Assembly (NCBI GenBank): GCA_965215215.1
Contig: OZ244043.1
Coordinates: 3,038,001-3,102,000 of the forward strand
Reading direction: 5' to 3'
Source of the DNA: CALDTK01 sp965215215
GTDB lineage: Bacteria > Bacteroidota > Bacteroidia > Chitinophagales > Saprospiraceae
DNA length: 64,000 nucleotides
In this document: piece by piece, positions 37,937-45,759 of the stretch
Layout: each line of letters starts with the position of its first letter
Position numbering within the stretch: the stretch's first letter is position 1
Translations under genes and position numbers: made by a program
The notes under the pieces: model-generated
Seen by the model: the letters and a program-made list of their open reading frames with translations, nothing else
The model's database searches: none
Told to the model about the DNA's origin: nothing

Positions 37937-38782
37937 ATGCACCTGTCTGCCATCTACCGATACCCCGTTAAATCGCTCGGCGGGGAGGCTCTCGCGGTAG
38001 GGGAACTGGAGGTGCGCGGCCTGCGCGACGATCGGCGATGGATGTTCGTCGACCGCGACGGGCAGTTTATCACCCAACGCACTTGCCGACGCCTGGCGCG
38101 CTACCGGGCCCGCACGGTCGGCGAGCAGGGACTATCGATCGAGTACGCCGCGGACGGTGGCCCGGTCTGTACCATCGAGCGGGCCCGCCCGCAGGCTGCC
38201 CCCGCGATCGATGTCACCCTCTGGGACGATCGTTTTGCGGCCACCGAGGTGCCCGTGGCCAACTTACGCGAGCTCACCTACGAGCTCGGTATCCCGGGGG
38301 CGCGCCTGGTGTACATGAACCGCGCGGCCCGGCGCCCCGTCGACCCTCGCTACGCCCGCTCCGGGGAGGAGGTCAGCTTCGCCGATGGTTATCCCTACCT
38401 CCTGGTTACCGACGCCAGCCTCGAGCGCGCTTCCCTACGTTTTGGCGAAAGCCTCGACGTGTTGCGCTTTAGGCCCAACCTGGTACTCGCCGGCGTGGCC
38501 GAACCCTTCGAGGAGTACGCTTGGGACGAATTGCGCATCGGACGGAACGCCTTTTACGCGCCGAAGCCCTGCGCGCGCTGCAACGTCGTCACCCACGAGC
38601 CGCGTACCGGCGAAGTGAATACGAACGTGCTGCGCACACTCGCCACCTTTCCGCGGCGCGCGGATAGGAAGGTGCTTTTCGGGGTGAACGCCTGCTGGCG
38701 TTCGGGGTCCGGGGAGCTAAAGGTCGGGGACGAGCTAACCGTAACGTCCACGCTTCCCGACGGGGAGTTGAGCGGCAAATAA
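37937..38782 (+). CDS. MOSC domain protein (mARC-like molybdenum-cofactor enzyme)
   Basis: This 281-residue protein has an N-terminal MOSC_N beta-barrel (MHLSAIYRYPVKSLGGEAL...) and a C-terminal MOSC domain. The conserved cysteine that binds molybdenum in mARC and YcbX enzymes is in KPCARCNVVT. Such enzymes reduce N-hydroxylated compounds; substrate here is unknown. Electron donors may be the flavoproteins nearby, but no link is visible. It follows the LURP-one gene closely. An exact interspersed 14-mer (38439-38452) encodes RFGES here. Confidence 0.88.
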   Translation: MHLSAIYRYPVKSLGGEALAVGELEVRGLRDDRRWMFVDRDGQFITQRTCRRLARYRARTVGEQGLSIEYAADGGPVCTIERARPQAAPAIDVTLWDDRFAATEVPVANLRELTYELGIPGARLVYMNRAARRPVDPRYARSGEEVSFADGYPYLLVTDASLERASLRFGESLDVLRFRPNLVLAGVAEPFEEYAWDELRIGRNAFYAPKPCARCNVVTHEPRTGEVNTNVLRTLATFPRRADRKVLFGVNACWRSGSGELKVGDELTVTSTLPDGELSGK

Positions 38783-38794
38783 AGTGAGTAGGGT

Positions 38795-39835
38795 TTACTC
38801 CCCGCCCTCGCCCGCCACGTAGGCGCGTACGCGCTGCCAGGCGTTCGCGCGCACGTTCGCGTAGAACAGGTTGTAGTCCGCCACGTGCCAGTTGCTAAAC
38901 TTGATGAGCCGCTTGCCGAAGAAATGCGGCCGGTTGATCCAGAGCACGTTCCCGTGCACCTGTGCATCCGTAAGCCCCGGTTGCAGCTTCAACTTGCGCA
39001 GGGTTCCGCCCAGGTTGCGGTCGCGGGGTACGAGTGCGGTATCCCTGCCCCAACTGAGTGGGTTCACGACGACCGCCGGCCCGGAGGTGGCGGGGAGCGC
39101 GGGGCGTTGCCACGTACGCCAGCTCACGAAGCAACCGGTTTGGGTGGAATCCTCGCAGACCGGAAGCGCACTGAAGTAGTAAGGCTCCACCGGGATACCG
39201 ACCAAGTAGGCCACCACCAGCTTTCCGGCGAGGGGCGTGCCGTCGATAAACTCACGTACGAGGCGCTTGCCGAGCGTGGTCCCCTGCGAGTGGCTGGCGA
39301 TGATGAAGGGTCGATTTTCGTTGTACCGCTCGAGGTAGTGGCGAAAGGCGTTTCGCAAGTCTGCGTACGCGGTATCGAAGGCCGAGCGCGCCGCCAGCGT
39401 GTCGGTGGTGTAGTAAGCCGAAATTTGGGCCTGCCGGTAGCGCGGCGCGTACACCCGCCCGGCCCCGTTGAAGAGGCTCGCCTGTAGCTTGATGGTACTC
39501 CGGTCGATGCGCTCGTTGAGCCGCTCGTCCGTAACGCTCGCATTCCAGGGAAAGCGACCCGCCGGTTCGTCGGTGTAGACGGTCGGGTAGACGAAGAATA
39601 CATCCGCCGGACTCGTGCCCTGGCGGTCGACCAAGTCGGAGCCCTCAGGAAGCCCATCGGCCGGGTCGCTCATCCCCGGCAGCGCCGCCCAGCTGGCCTC
39701 GGCGCCGTAGTCCGGGGCGGTCGGCACGGCTTCGGCCACGTAGGGTGCGCTCACCAGGTAGCGTCTGGACATCGGACTGCACGCGGCGAGCGAGACGATC
39801 CACCCCACGAATAACGAGCTTACGATTTTCGGCAT
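38795..39835 (-). CDS. DUF3089 lipoprotein, alpha/beta hydrolase-like
   Basis: This 346-residue protein starts with a lipoprotein signal with lipobox LAAC (MPKIVSSLFVGWIVSLAAC). The body is DUF3089, an alpha/beta hydrolase branch: the nucleophile Ser is in ASHSQGT, and FFVYPTVY with FNGAGRVYAPRYRQA are family stretches. An esterase or lipase role at the membrane is likely but untested. Its start overlaps the methyltransferase stop by 16 bp, which suggests translational coupling in a purU-methyltransferase-DUF3089 run. Confidence 0.82.
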   Translation of the reverse strand: MPKIVSSLFVGWIVSLAACSPMSRRYLVSAPYVAEAVPTAPDYGAEASWAALPGMSDPADGLPEGSDLVDRQGTSPADVFFVYPTVYTDEPAGRFPWNASVTDERLNERIDRSTIKLQASLFNGAGRVYAPRYRQAQISAYYTTDTLAARSAFDTAYADLRNAFRHYLERYNENRPFIIASHSQGTTLGKRLVREFIDGTPLAGKLVVAYLVGIPVEPYYFSALPVCEDSTQTGCFVSWRTWQRPALPATSGPAVVVNPLSWGRDTALVPRDRNLGGTLRKLKLQPGLTDAQVHGNVLWINRPHFFGKRLIKFSNWHVADYNLFYANVRANAWQRVRAYVAGEGGE

Positions 39836-40608
39836 ACCAAACTGTAACACAGCGGCACCCGTCCCTCGAGCCCGCTCACGGCAAAACGCCCTGCCCCCAC
39901 GCTTACGCCGCGCTCGCCGTAGAGGTTATAGGGTGAGTAGTCGTACTCGGCGAAACGCTCGAGCGTCAGTCCGGCTTCCAACAAGCCGCCGATCACCTCC
40001 GCCAGGCTGTGGTCCCACCAGACCGTGGCCATCGGTAGCTCCTCGACGACATCGGTGTACGTACCCTCCACCTCCACACTCGCCGCGCCCCCGAAGTAGG
40101 AGTACTTCACTTCCGTAAAACCCGCCCCGTACATCTGCGACACCGGGTGAAACTCGACGAAGACGAACCGACCGCCGGGGCGCAGTCGGCCGGCGACGAC
40201 CTCCGCCCAGGCTCGTAGATCGGGCAACCAACCGGTGGTCCCGTAGCTCGTAAACACCGTGTCGAACTCGCCGGTGAGCAGTTCGGGAGCCGCGTACACG
40301 TCGCCGCACACGAATTTCGCCCGGAGCTCAGCCCGTTTGGCGAGCTCGCGGGCGGCGGCGATCGCGGCCGGACTCAAATCGAGTCCCGTGACCTCCGCAC
40401 CGAGTCGCGCCAGCGAGAGTGTATCCTGGCCGAAGTGACACTGCAGGTGTAATATCCGCTCTCCGTCGACCTCCCCGAGCAGGTCGAGTTCGATCTCCTT
40501 GAGGCTCGTGGCCCCGGCCAGCCAGCCGGGTACGTCGTAAAACTCGGAGTCGAGGTGCTGGGCGGTGCGCACGTCCCAGGCCGCCCGGTTTGTCTCGAGG
40601 TAGTCCAC
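39820..40608 (-). CDS. SAM-dependent methyltransferase
   Basis: This 262-residue class I methyltransferase has motif I ILHLQCHFGQDTLSLARLG and the acidic-loop VTGLDLSPAAIAAAR near residues 60-100. Later are FVCGDVYAAPE and LRPGGRFVFVEFHP. The substrate is not evident. I chose the GTG at 40608 (MDYLETNRAAWD), 10 bp after purU, since the frame upstream is inside purU. The end overlaps the DUF3089 gene. Confidence 0.83.
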   Translation of the reverse strand: MDYLETNRAAWDVRTAQHLDSEFYDVPGWLAGATSLKEIELDLLGEVDGERILHLQCHFGQDTLSLARLGAEVTGLDLSPAAIAAARELAKRAELRAKFVCGDVYAAPELLTGEFDTVFTSYGTTGWLPDLRAWAEVVAGRLRPGGRFVFVEFHPVSQMYGAGFTEVKYSYFGGAASVEVEGTYTDVVEELPMATVWWDHSLAEVIGGLLEAGLTLERFAEYDYSPYNLYGERGVSVGAGRFAVSGLEGRVPLCYSLVCRKS

Positions 40609-40618
40609 AGACGAAGCT

Positions 40619-41488
40619 TTAATCGAAGACGATCGTCTTGTTGCCGTACACGAGGATCCGGTCCTCGAGGTGCGCGCGTACGGCACGCGCGAGCACGGTG
40701 CGCTCGATCTCGCGACCGAGCTGCATGAGGTCTTTCACTTCGTCGCGGTGGGAGACGCGCCCCACGTCCTGCTCGATGATCGGCCCCTCGTCGAGGGCGT
40801 CGGTCACGTAGTGCGCCGTGGCGCCGATCAGCTTCACGCCGCGGTCGTAGGCGTGCCGGTAGGGATTGGCGCCTATAAACGCCGGCAGAAAAGAGTGGTG
40901 AATGTTGATGATCGCCCGCGGGTAGCGCCGCACGAAGGCGGGGGTGAGGATCTGCATGTAGCGCGCCAGCACGACGACCTCGACGTTGGCCGCGGCGAGG
41001 TGCCGAAGTAGGATCCCCTCCTGTTCGGCTTTGTGTCCCTTACGCACGGGGAGGTGGATGTACTCGATCCCGTACCCTTCGACGGTGCCGCGTAGGTCGT
41101 CGTGGTTGGAGATAACCGAGGAGATGTCGCAGGGGAGCTCCCCCGCCCGCCAGCGCCACAGCAACTCCAGCAGGGCGTGGTCGTACTTCGACACGAGGAT
41201 CGCCATGCGCTTGAGGGCATCCGCGTAGGAGATCCGCCAGCTCATGCCGAAGGGCGTGCCCACGGTTTTGGCGAAAGCCTCCTCGAGGGTGGCTTCGCTC
41301 CGGTCGATCCCCTCGAGGGTAAAGACGACGCGCATGAAGAAGGTGCCGCCGATATCCTGGGTGGCGTGCTGCGCCGCATCGAGGACGTTGACCCCCCGCT
41401 CGTGCAGGAACGTGGAAACCGCCGCCACGATGCCGGGCCGATCGGGGCAGGAGATAAGGAGGTGAGCGTGATTGGTCGTCGTCGGCAC
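40619..41488 (-). CDS. purU: Formyltetrahydrofolate deformylase
   Basis: This enzyme of about 289 residues hydrolyses 10-formyl-THF to formate and THF. An N-terminal ACT domain (HLLISCPDRPGIVAAV) allows regulation by one-carbon donors. The catalytic formyltransferase domain has VVVLARYMQIL, INIHHSFLPAF, GANPY and GATAHYVTDALDEGPII. Two GTG starts are possible, 41488 and 41509. The later one (41488) is closer to family starts and leaves more space before the divergent M20 gene. An exact interspersed 14-mer (41265-41278) encodes AFAKT here. Confidence 0.94.
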   Translation of the reverse strand: MPTTTNHAHLLISCPDRPGIVAAVSTFLHERGVNVLDAAQHATQDIGGTFFMRVVFTLEGIDRSEATLEEAFAKTVGTPFGMSWRISYADALKRMAILVSKYDHALLELLWRWRAGELPCDISSVISNHDDLRGTVEGYGIEYIHLPVRKGHKAEQEGILLRHLAAANVEVVVLARYMQILTPAFVRRYPRAIINIHHSFLPAFIGANPYRHAYDRGVKLIGATAHYVTDALDEGPIIEQDVGRVSHRDEVKDLMQLGREIERTVLARAVRAHLEDRILVYGNKTIVFD

Positions 41489-41512
41489 GGGCGGGGAATT
41501 TACATTCACGCC

Positions 41513-42796
41513 ATGCGCTATCCGATACTCTGCTCGCTGTTTGGTCTGACACTATCCCTCGCCGCCCAGACGGCGGTCGAATTGCCGCCCGCGCTCGCGG
41601 ACAGTGTGATCGCCTGGCGGCACGATATCCACGAGCATCCCGAGCTCAGCAACCGCGAGACGCGCACGGCCGCCAAAGTGGACGCGCACCTGAAGCGGCT
41701 CGGCATCGAAACGCGTACCGGCGTGGCGCACACCGGGGTAGTGGGCGTGCTCGAGGGCGGTAAGCCCGGGCCGGTGGTCGCGCTCCGCGCCGACATGGAC
41801 GCACTGCCCGTGACCGAGCGCGTGGACGTCCCCTTCGCGAGCACGGCGACCGCCGAGTACAACGGCCGGGAGGTGGGCGTGATGCACGCCTGCGGCCACG
41901 ACACCCACGTGGCGATGCTCATGGGGGCGGCCGAGGCACTCGCCGCCCGACGCGACGAACTGGCGGGGACCGTCGTGTTCCTGTTTCAGCCGGCCGAGGA
42001 GGGGGCGCCCGAGGGGGAAGAAGGCGGGGCGAAACTGATGGTCGCCGAGGGCGCGCTCGAGAACCCCGACGTGGACGCCGCCTTCGGGATCCACATCAAC
42101 TCGCAGACGCCCGTGGGCACGGTGAAGTACAAGCCCGGCGGGACGATGGCCGCTTCCGACGTGCTCGAAATCGAGGTCGAGGGATCGCAGACGCACGGGG
42201 CCTACCCCTGGAACGGCGTGGACCCCATCGTGACCTCCGCGCAGATCATCCTCGGCTTACAGACCGTGGTGAGTCGCCAGGCGGAGCTCACGAAGGGGGC
42301 GGCCGTGGTGACGATCGGCCAGATCGAGGCCGGGGTGCGCAACAACATCATCCCGGAGAGCGCCAAGATGGTCGGTACGATACGCACGCTCGACACCGCG
42401 ATGCAATCGAAGGTCCACCGCGACGTCGAGCGGGTGGCCACTAGCATCGCCGAGTCGATGGGCGCTACGGCCACGGTGACGATTAAGCGCGGCTACCCGG
42501 TAACCTACAACGACCCGGCGCTCACCGAGCAAATGCTCCCGACCGTGCAACGCGTGGTGGGTAAGGGGTCCGTGGAGTTGACCGACGCGGCTACCGGGGC
42601 CGAAGACTTCAGCTACTACGCCCTCGAGGTACCCGGCGTGTTCTACTTCCTCGGGGGCATGGACCCGGGAACGGATCCCGAGGAGGCCGCCCCCCACCAC
42701 ACGCCCGATTTCAGGGTAGAAGACGAGGCCCTGGAAGCCGGGGTGCGACTCTACGTAAACTTGGCACTCGACTACCTGGCTGCCGCCGGGAACTAG
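41513..42796 (+). CDS. Exported M20 amidohydrolase
   Basis: This 427-residue zinc hydrolase of the M20/IAA-amino-acid hydrolase group cleaves N-acyl amino acids or similar amides. A signal peptide (MRYPILCSLFGLTLSLAAQ) directs it outward. Metal ligands are visible in RADMDALP, HACGHDTHVAML and FQPAEEGAPEGEEGGAKLM. The dimerisation domain (SQTHGAYPWNGVDPI) and the late TGAEDFSYYALEVPGVFYFLG are conserved. Its start codon lies only 24 bp (3 bp if purU starts at 41509) from the divergent purU start. Confidence 0.93.
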   Translation: MRYPILCSLFGLTLSLAAQTAVELPPALADSVIAWRHDIHEHPELSNRETRTAAKVDAHLKRLGIETRTGVAHTGVVGVLEGGKPGPVVALRADMDALPVTERVDVPFASTATAEYNGREVGVMHACGHDTHVAMLMGAAEALAARRDELAGTVVFLFQPAEEGAPEGEEGGAKLMVAEGALENPDVDAAFGIHINSQTPVGTVKYKPGGTMAASDVLEIEVEGSQTHGAYPWNGVDPIVTSAQIILGLQTVVSRQAELTKGAAVVTIGQIEAGVRNNIIPESAKMVGTIRTLDTAMQSKVHRDVERVATSIAESMGATATVTIKRGYPVTYNDPALTEQMLPTVQRVVGKGSVELTDAATGAEDFSYYALEVPGVFYFLGGMDPGTDPEEAAPHHTPDFRVEDEALEAGVRLYVNLALDYLAAAGN

Positions 42797-42817
42797 GCGA
42801 GCGCACACCGGGGCGTG

Positions 42818-45412
42818 CTACCAGACGATGAGCCGGGTGAGCCGCTGCCCGCCCGTGCGAAGTTGCGCCACGTAGGTACCTCGCGCGAGTTGCTGCGGGC
42901 GCGTAAGCCGAGTCCTACCCGCGGCAATGCGGCGCGTATATACGTCCCGACCGGCGAGATCGAACAGGCGAAGCTCGGCCCGCGGGTCGGCGGCGGGGAG
43001 GCCTACCGACAGCTCACCCCGCGTGCTCAGGGTGAGGCTTGCGCCAAAACTCGTGGCGTCGTGCACGCCTACCGTCCTGTTGCTGAGCGTGAAGGTAAAA
43101 TCTTGGGTGCAGCCCAGTGAGCCGTCGTAGCGGAGCTCCGAGAGGGTGAGCACGTGTTGCCCGGAATCGGCGTAGGTGTTCACGCCGCTGCCGCGTGCCC
43201 CGTTGGACCAATCGTAGCTGAAGGTTCGCTCCTCGCCGTCGGGGAGATCCGCGCTCACCTCCCAGCCGCTGCCCGCGGGCTGGGTATACAGTTCGACCTC
43301 GATGGGCGCCGAGGTGCCGACGGGTACGGTGCGTTCGATTCGGCAGCCCTGCTCGTCGATCAGCTGCACGGTATACTCGTCTGCGTTCGAGGTGTTATGG
43401 CGTAAGCCGGCCCCGAGGCCCTCGATGTTCACGCGGTGTCCGAGCGTGGTGTCGCGGAGTACTACCTCGATGCGCCCCGCGCCCCGCGCCGGGGCGACGC
43501 AGGTCGCGTCGACGAGGATCGTATCGAGATTTTGGTTGAGCTCGGCTCGTTCGGCGAGGACGACGGTGAAGGTGACCGCGCCGTTGTTGACGTACGGTTG
43601 CTCACGGGTGAGGAGGAACTCTCGCGGTCGCCCGTCCTCGCCGTCGAGCGTGACGGTGTACGGGAGGGTACAGACCTCGACGGCGTAGGGGAGCGCGGCG
43701 GGGCGGCTCAGGGTGCTCCACGGGATGAAGCTGAGCGACGAGATGGCTGGAAACGGGCCGCGGGCGGCGATCGCGCCGTAGGCGAGCAGACCGTGCACGC
43801 CGATGAGTACGGTATCGACCTGCCCGAGGTAGGCGCGGCCTTCGAGCTCGCCGGCGGTGTTGATGAGCAGCAGCTCGGTGAGGGGCGGCTCGCGCAAGGG
43901 GGTGCTGATGTACACGGCGAGGGCGCCCCCGTCGGGTCGCTCTACGAGTTGACTCAGGACGTAGGTGTTGCGCGGAGCGGAGACGGGGCGGAAACGACCG
44001 ATCTCCGTGCCCCCGCGTTCGACTACGACGGTGTCCGCGTCCGGGGAGAACTGGATACCGTCGGCGAGTGGGGTGGGGGCGGTCGCGGTCGCTAGGGAAG
44101 CCGGTCCTTTACCGAGGTACTGACCGTTGGTGGAGCGGAGCTCGGAGTGGTGCGGGAATTCGATGAACACATCGCCGGCCCCGGTAAAGCCGATGGCGCT
44201 AAACTCCTGGGCGGCGCACTCCGGGAAGGCATCGAGGATCGCGAAGGGTGCCGGTGTACCGGCCGTATCGGGTAAAGGATAGGTGTAGCGCTCCGGCTGC
44301 CGGGCACCGGGTGTATTTGCATCGGTGAGTTGGGGGTCGCCGTCGAGCTCCGCGCTGAGCTCGTAGGCGAAATAGCCCGCGTTACCGTGTCCGGCAACGG
44401 TGAGTCTGCCGGTGGACGAATGGGTGAGCTGTTGCCAGGTCTGGTCGGTTCGGGACGGGCTGTAGCGAGCGGTGATTTGTCCGTCTGCGTCGAGGTAAAC
44501 GAGCTGTGTGTTTTCGGTTGCCCCCCGGGTGAGCAGCCACATGCCCCGATCGGGGTTCGAGTCCGGTGCCGCGGCAACGGCGGTTTGCCCCTCGGGTAGC
44601 GCGATCAACGCTAGCTCTTCGCCGTCGGTGTCGAAGCGCAAGACCTCACGGGGGCTCACGAGTGCGAAAGTCTGTTTGCCGAAAGGCTGGACGGAGAAGC
44701 CCGGACCGCTCAGCTCCGTAAACGAGAACGTTTGCTGACGTAGACTTCCGTCGGGACTGCTCACGGCCGTAGCGATGAAGTGCGACTGCGCTTGACCGGC
44801 CCCGGAGCGATTGAGGGAGGTGCCGTAAAAGCGGCCGATCACCGCGAGGGTATCGTGACGGGTGGCTAGCGCCCGGGAGACGAGATGCCGGTTGGTCGTT
44901 AGGTCCGCCGAGCCACTCGTACAGGAGTTGACGCGGTCGAGGTCGGTTAGGGCCGCAGTGAGCTCGGAGGGGGCAGCGCCGATGAAGGCCGTCCGGCTGG
45001 GGGCGGCTCCATCCGAGAGGAACAGGGTATCGGAGGCGCTGGTCGTGGCGTAGGCCACCGGTAGGGGCGGGCGATCCGCGGGGAAATCGAGTTCCGTTGC
45101 CGGGGCGAGGACGAGCTTACCGGCGTGGGGGAGGACCCTGCGGTAGGAGCTGTCGGGCGGCAGTGTGTAAGCGGAGTCCCCGGTGATGAGGTAAGCTGCC
45201 CCCCCCGAGGTTTGTGGCGCGTGCAGGACGGCGGCGACGCCTCCGCCGGGTTGCGAGACCAGAGGCGACCACGTCAATCCGGCGGGGAGCTCGGCGAGCG
45301 ATACGGCGGGGGCGCTCGTCTGCGCAGACAGTCGACCGGTCGGGATCGCGACAAAACATATGAAAAAGTGCACGGCGCTGCGTAGGGAGATGCACAGGAT
45401 CGGAGGGGGCAT
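42818..45412 (-). CDS. Large T9SS-secreted protein
   Basis: This 864-residue protein has an export signal (residues 1-30, cleavage near LSAQ). The first 550 residues are beta-rich repeat-like segments with no firm match; propeller-type folding is likely. Then come Ig-like domains, the last with YDWSNGARGSG. The C-terminal 75 residues form a type-A sorting domain (RGELSVGLPAADPRAELRLFDLAGRDVYTRR... LARGTYVAQLRTGG). It is a candidate surface or gliding-associated protein. It is divergent from the repeat protein at 45760, sharing a 347-bp spacer. A copy of the interspersed word lies at 43036-43049. Confidence 0.82.
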   Translation of the reverse strand: MPPPILCISLRSAVHFFICFVAIPTGRLSAQTSAPAVSLAELPAGLTWSPLVSQPGGGVAAVLHAPQTSGGAAYLITGDSAYTLPPDSSYRRVLPHAGKLVLAPATELDFPADRPPLPVAYATTSASDTLFLSDGAAPSRTAFIGAAPSELTAALTDLDRVNSCTSGSADLTTNRHLVSRALATRHDTLAVIGRFYGTSLNRSGAGQAQSHFIATAVSSPDGSLRQQTFSFTELSGPGFSVQPFGKQTFALVSPREVLRFDTDGEELALIALPEGQTAVAAAPDSNPDRGMWLLTRGATENTQLVYLDADGQITARYSPSRTDQTWQQLTHSSTGRLTVAGHGNAGYFAYELSAELDGDPQLTDANTPGARQPERYTYPLPDTAGTPAPFAILDAFPECAAQEFSAIGFTGAGDVFIEFPHHSELRSTNGQYLGKGPASLATATAPTPLADGIQFSPDADTVVVERGGTEIGRFRPVSAPRNTYVLSQLVERPDGGALAVYISTPLREPPLTELLLINTAGELEGRAYLGQVDTVLIGVHGLLAYGAIAARGPFPAISSLSFIPWSTLSRPAALPYAVEVCTLPYTVTLDGEDGRPREFLLTREQPYVNNGAVTFTVVLAERAELNQNLDTILVDATCVAPARGAGRIEVVLRDTTLGHRVNIEGLGAGLRHNTSNADEYTVQLIDEQGCRIERTVPVGTSAPIEVELYTQPAGSGWEVSADLPDGEERTFSYDWSNGARGSGVNTYADSGQHVLTLSELRYDGSLGCTQDFTFTLSNRTVGVHDATSFGASLTLSTRGELSVGLPAADPRAELRLFDLAGRDVYTRRIAAGRTRLTRPQQLARGTYVAQLRTGGQRLTRLIVW

Positions 45413-45759
45413 ATTGCTGGTCGCTTTGGGGGTAGGAGGGGGGGGAGCCGTGTCAGAGAGTCGAGATCGCCGTCGAGCCTCCCCGAATAGGTTAATTCGC
45501 CGGTATATCGGCGGAGTGACTGAACCAAACTAGCCTAGCTGCGGATACCCATATGACAAGTTGATATGTGTGTGGTACTTGGACGGAAGTCTCGATTCAA
45601 CCGACAGACTTTGCGAAAACCGTACCTATTTATGCGTATTTCGCGTCGCTAACTATCTACACGTCTCCCAGCAGCCTTTTCAATGAAACCAGCGTACTAG
45701 CTTCGACTCGGGATCGGTAGTCATCATCCAAACCCCACCTTGAACTCAATTATCTGATA
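45413..45759. other. Shared upstream region of two divergent T9SS genes
   Basis: These 347 bp carry no gene. They must hold the promoters of both neighbours. TATTTATG at about 45630 is the nearest to the -7 consensus TAnnTTTG, one base off and without a well-placed TTTG. The stretch is more AT-rich than the genes around it. Confidence 0.4.
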
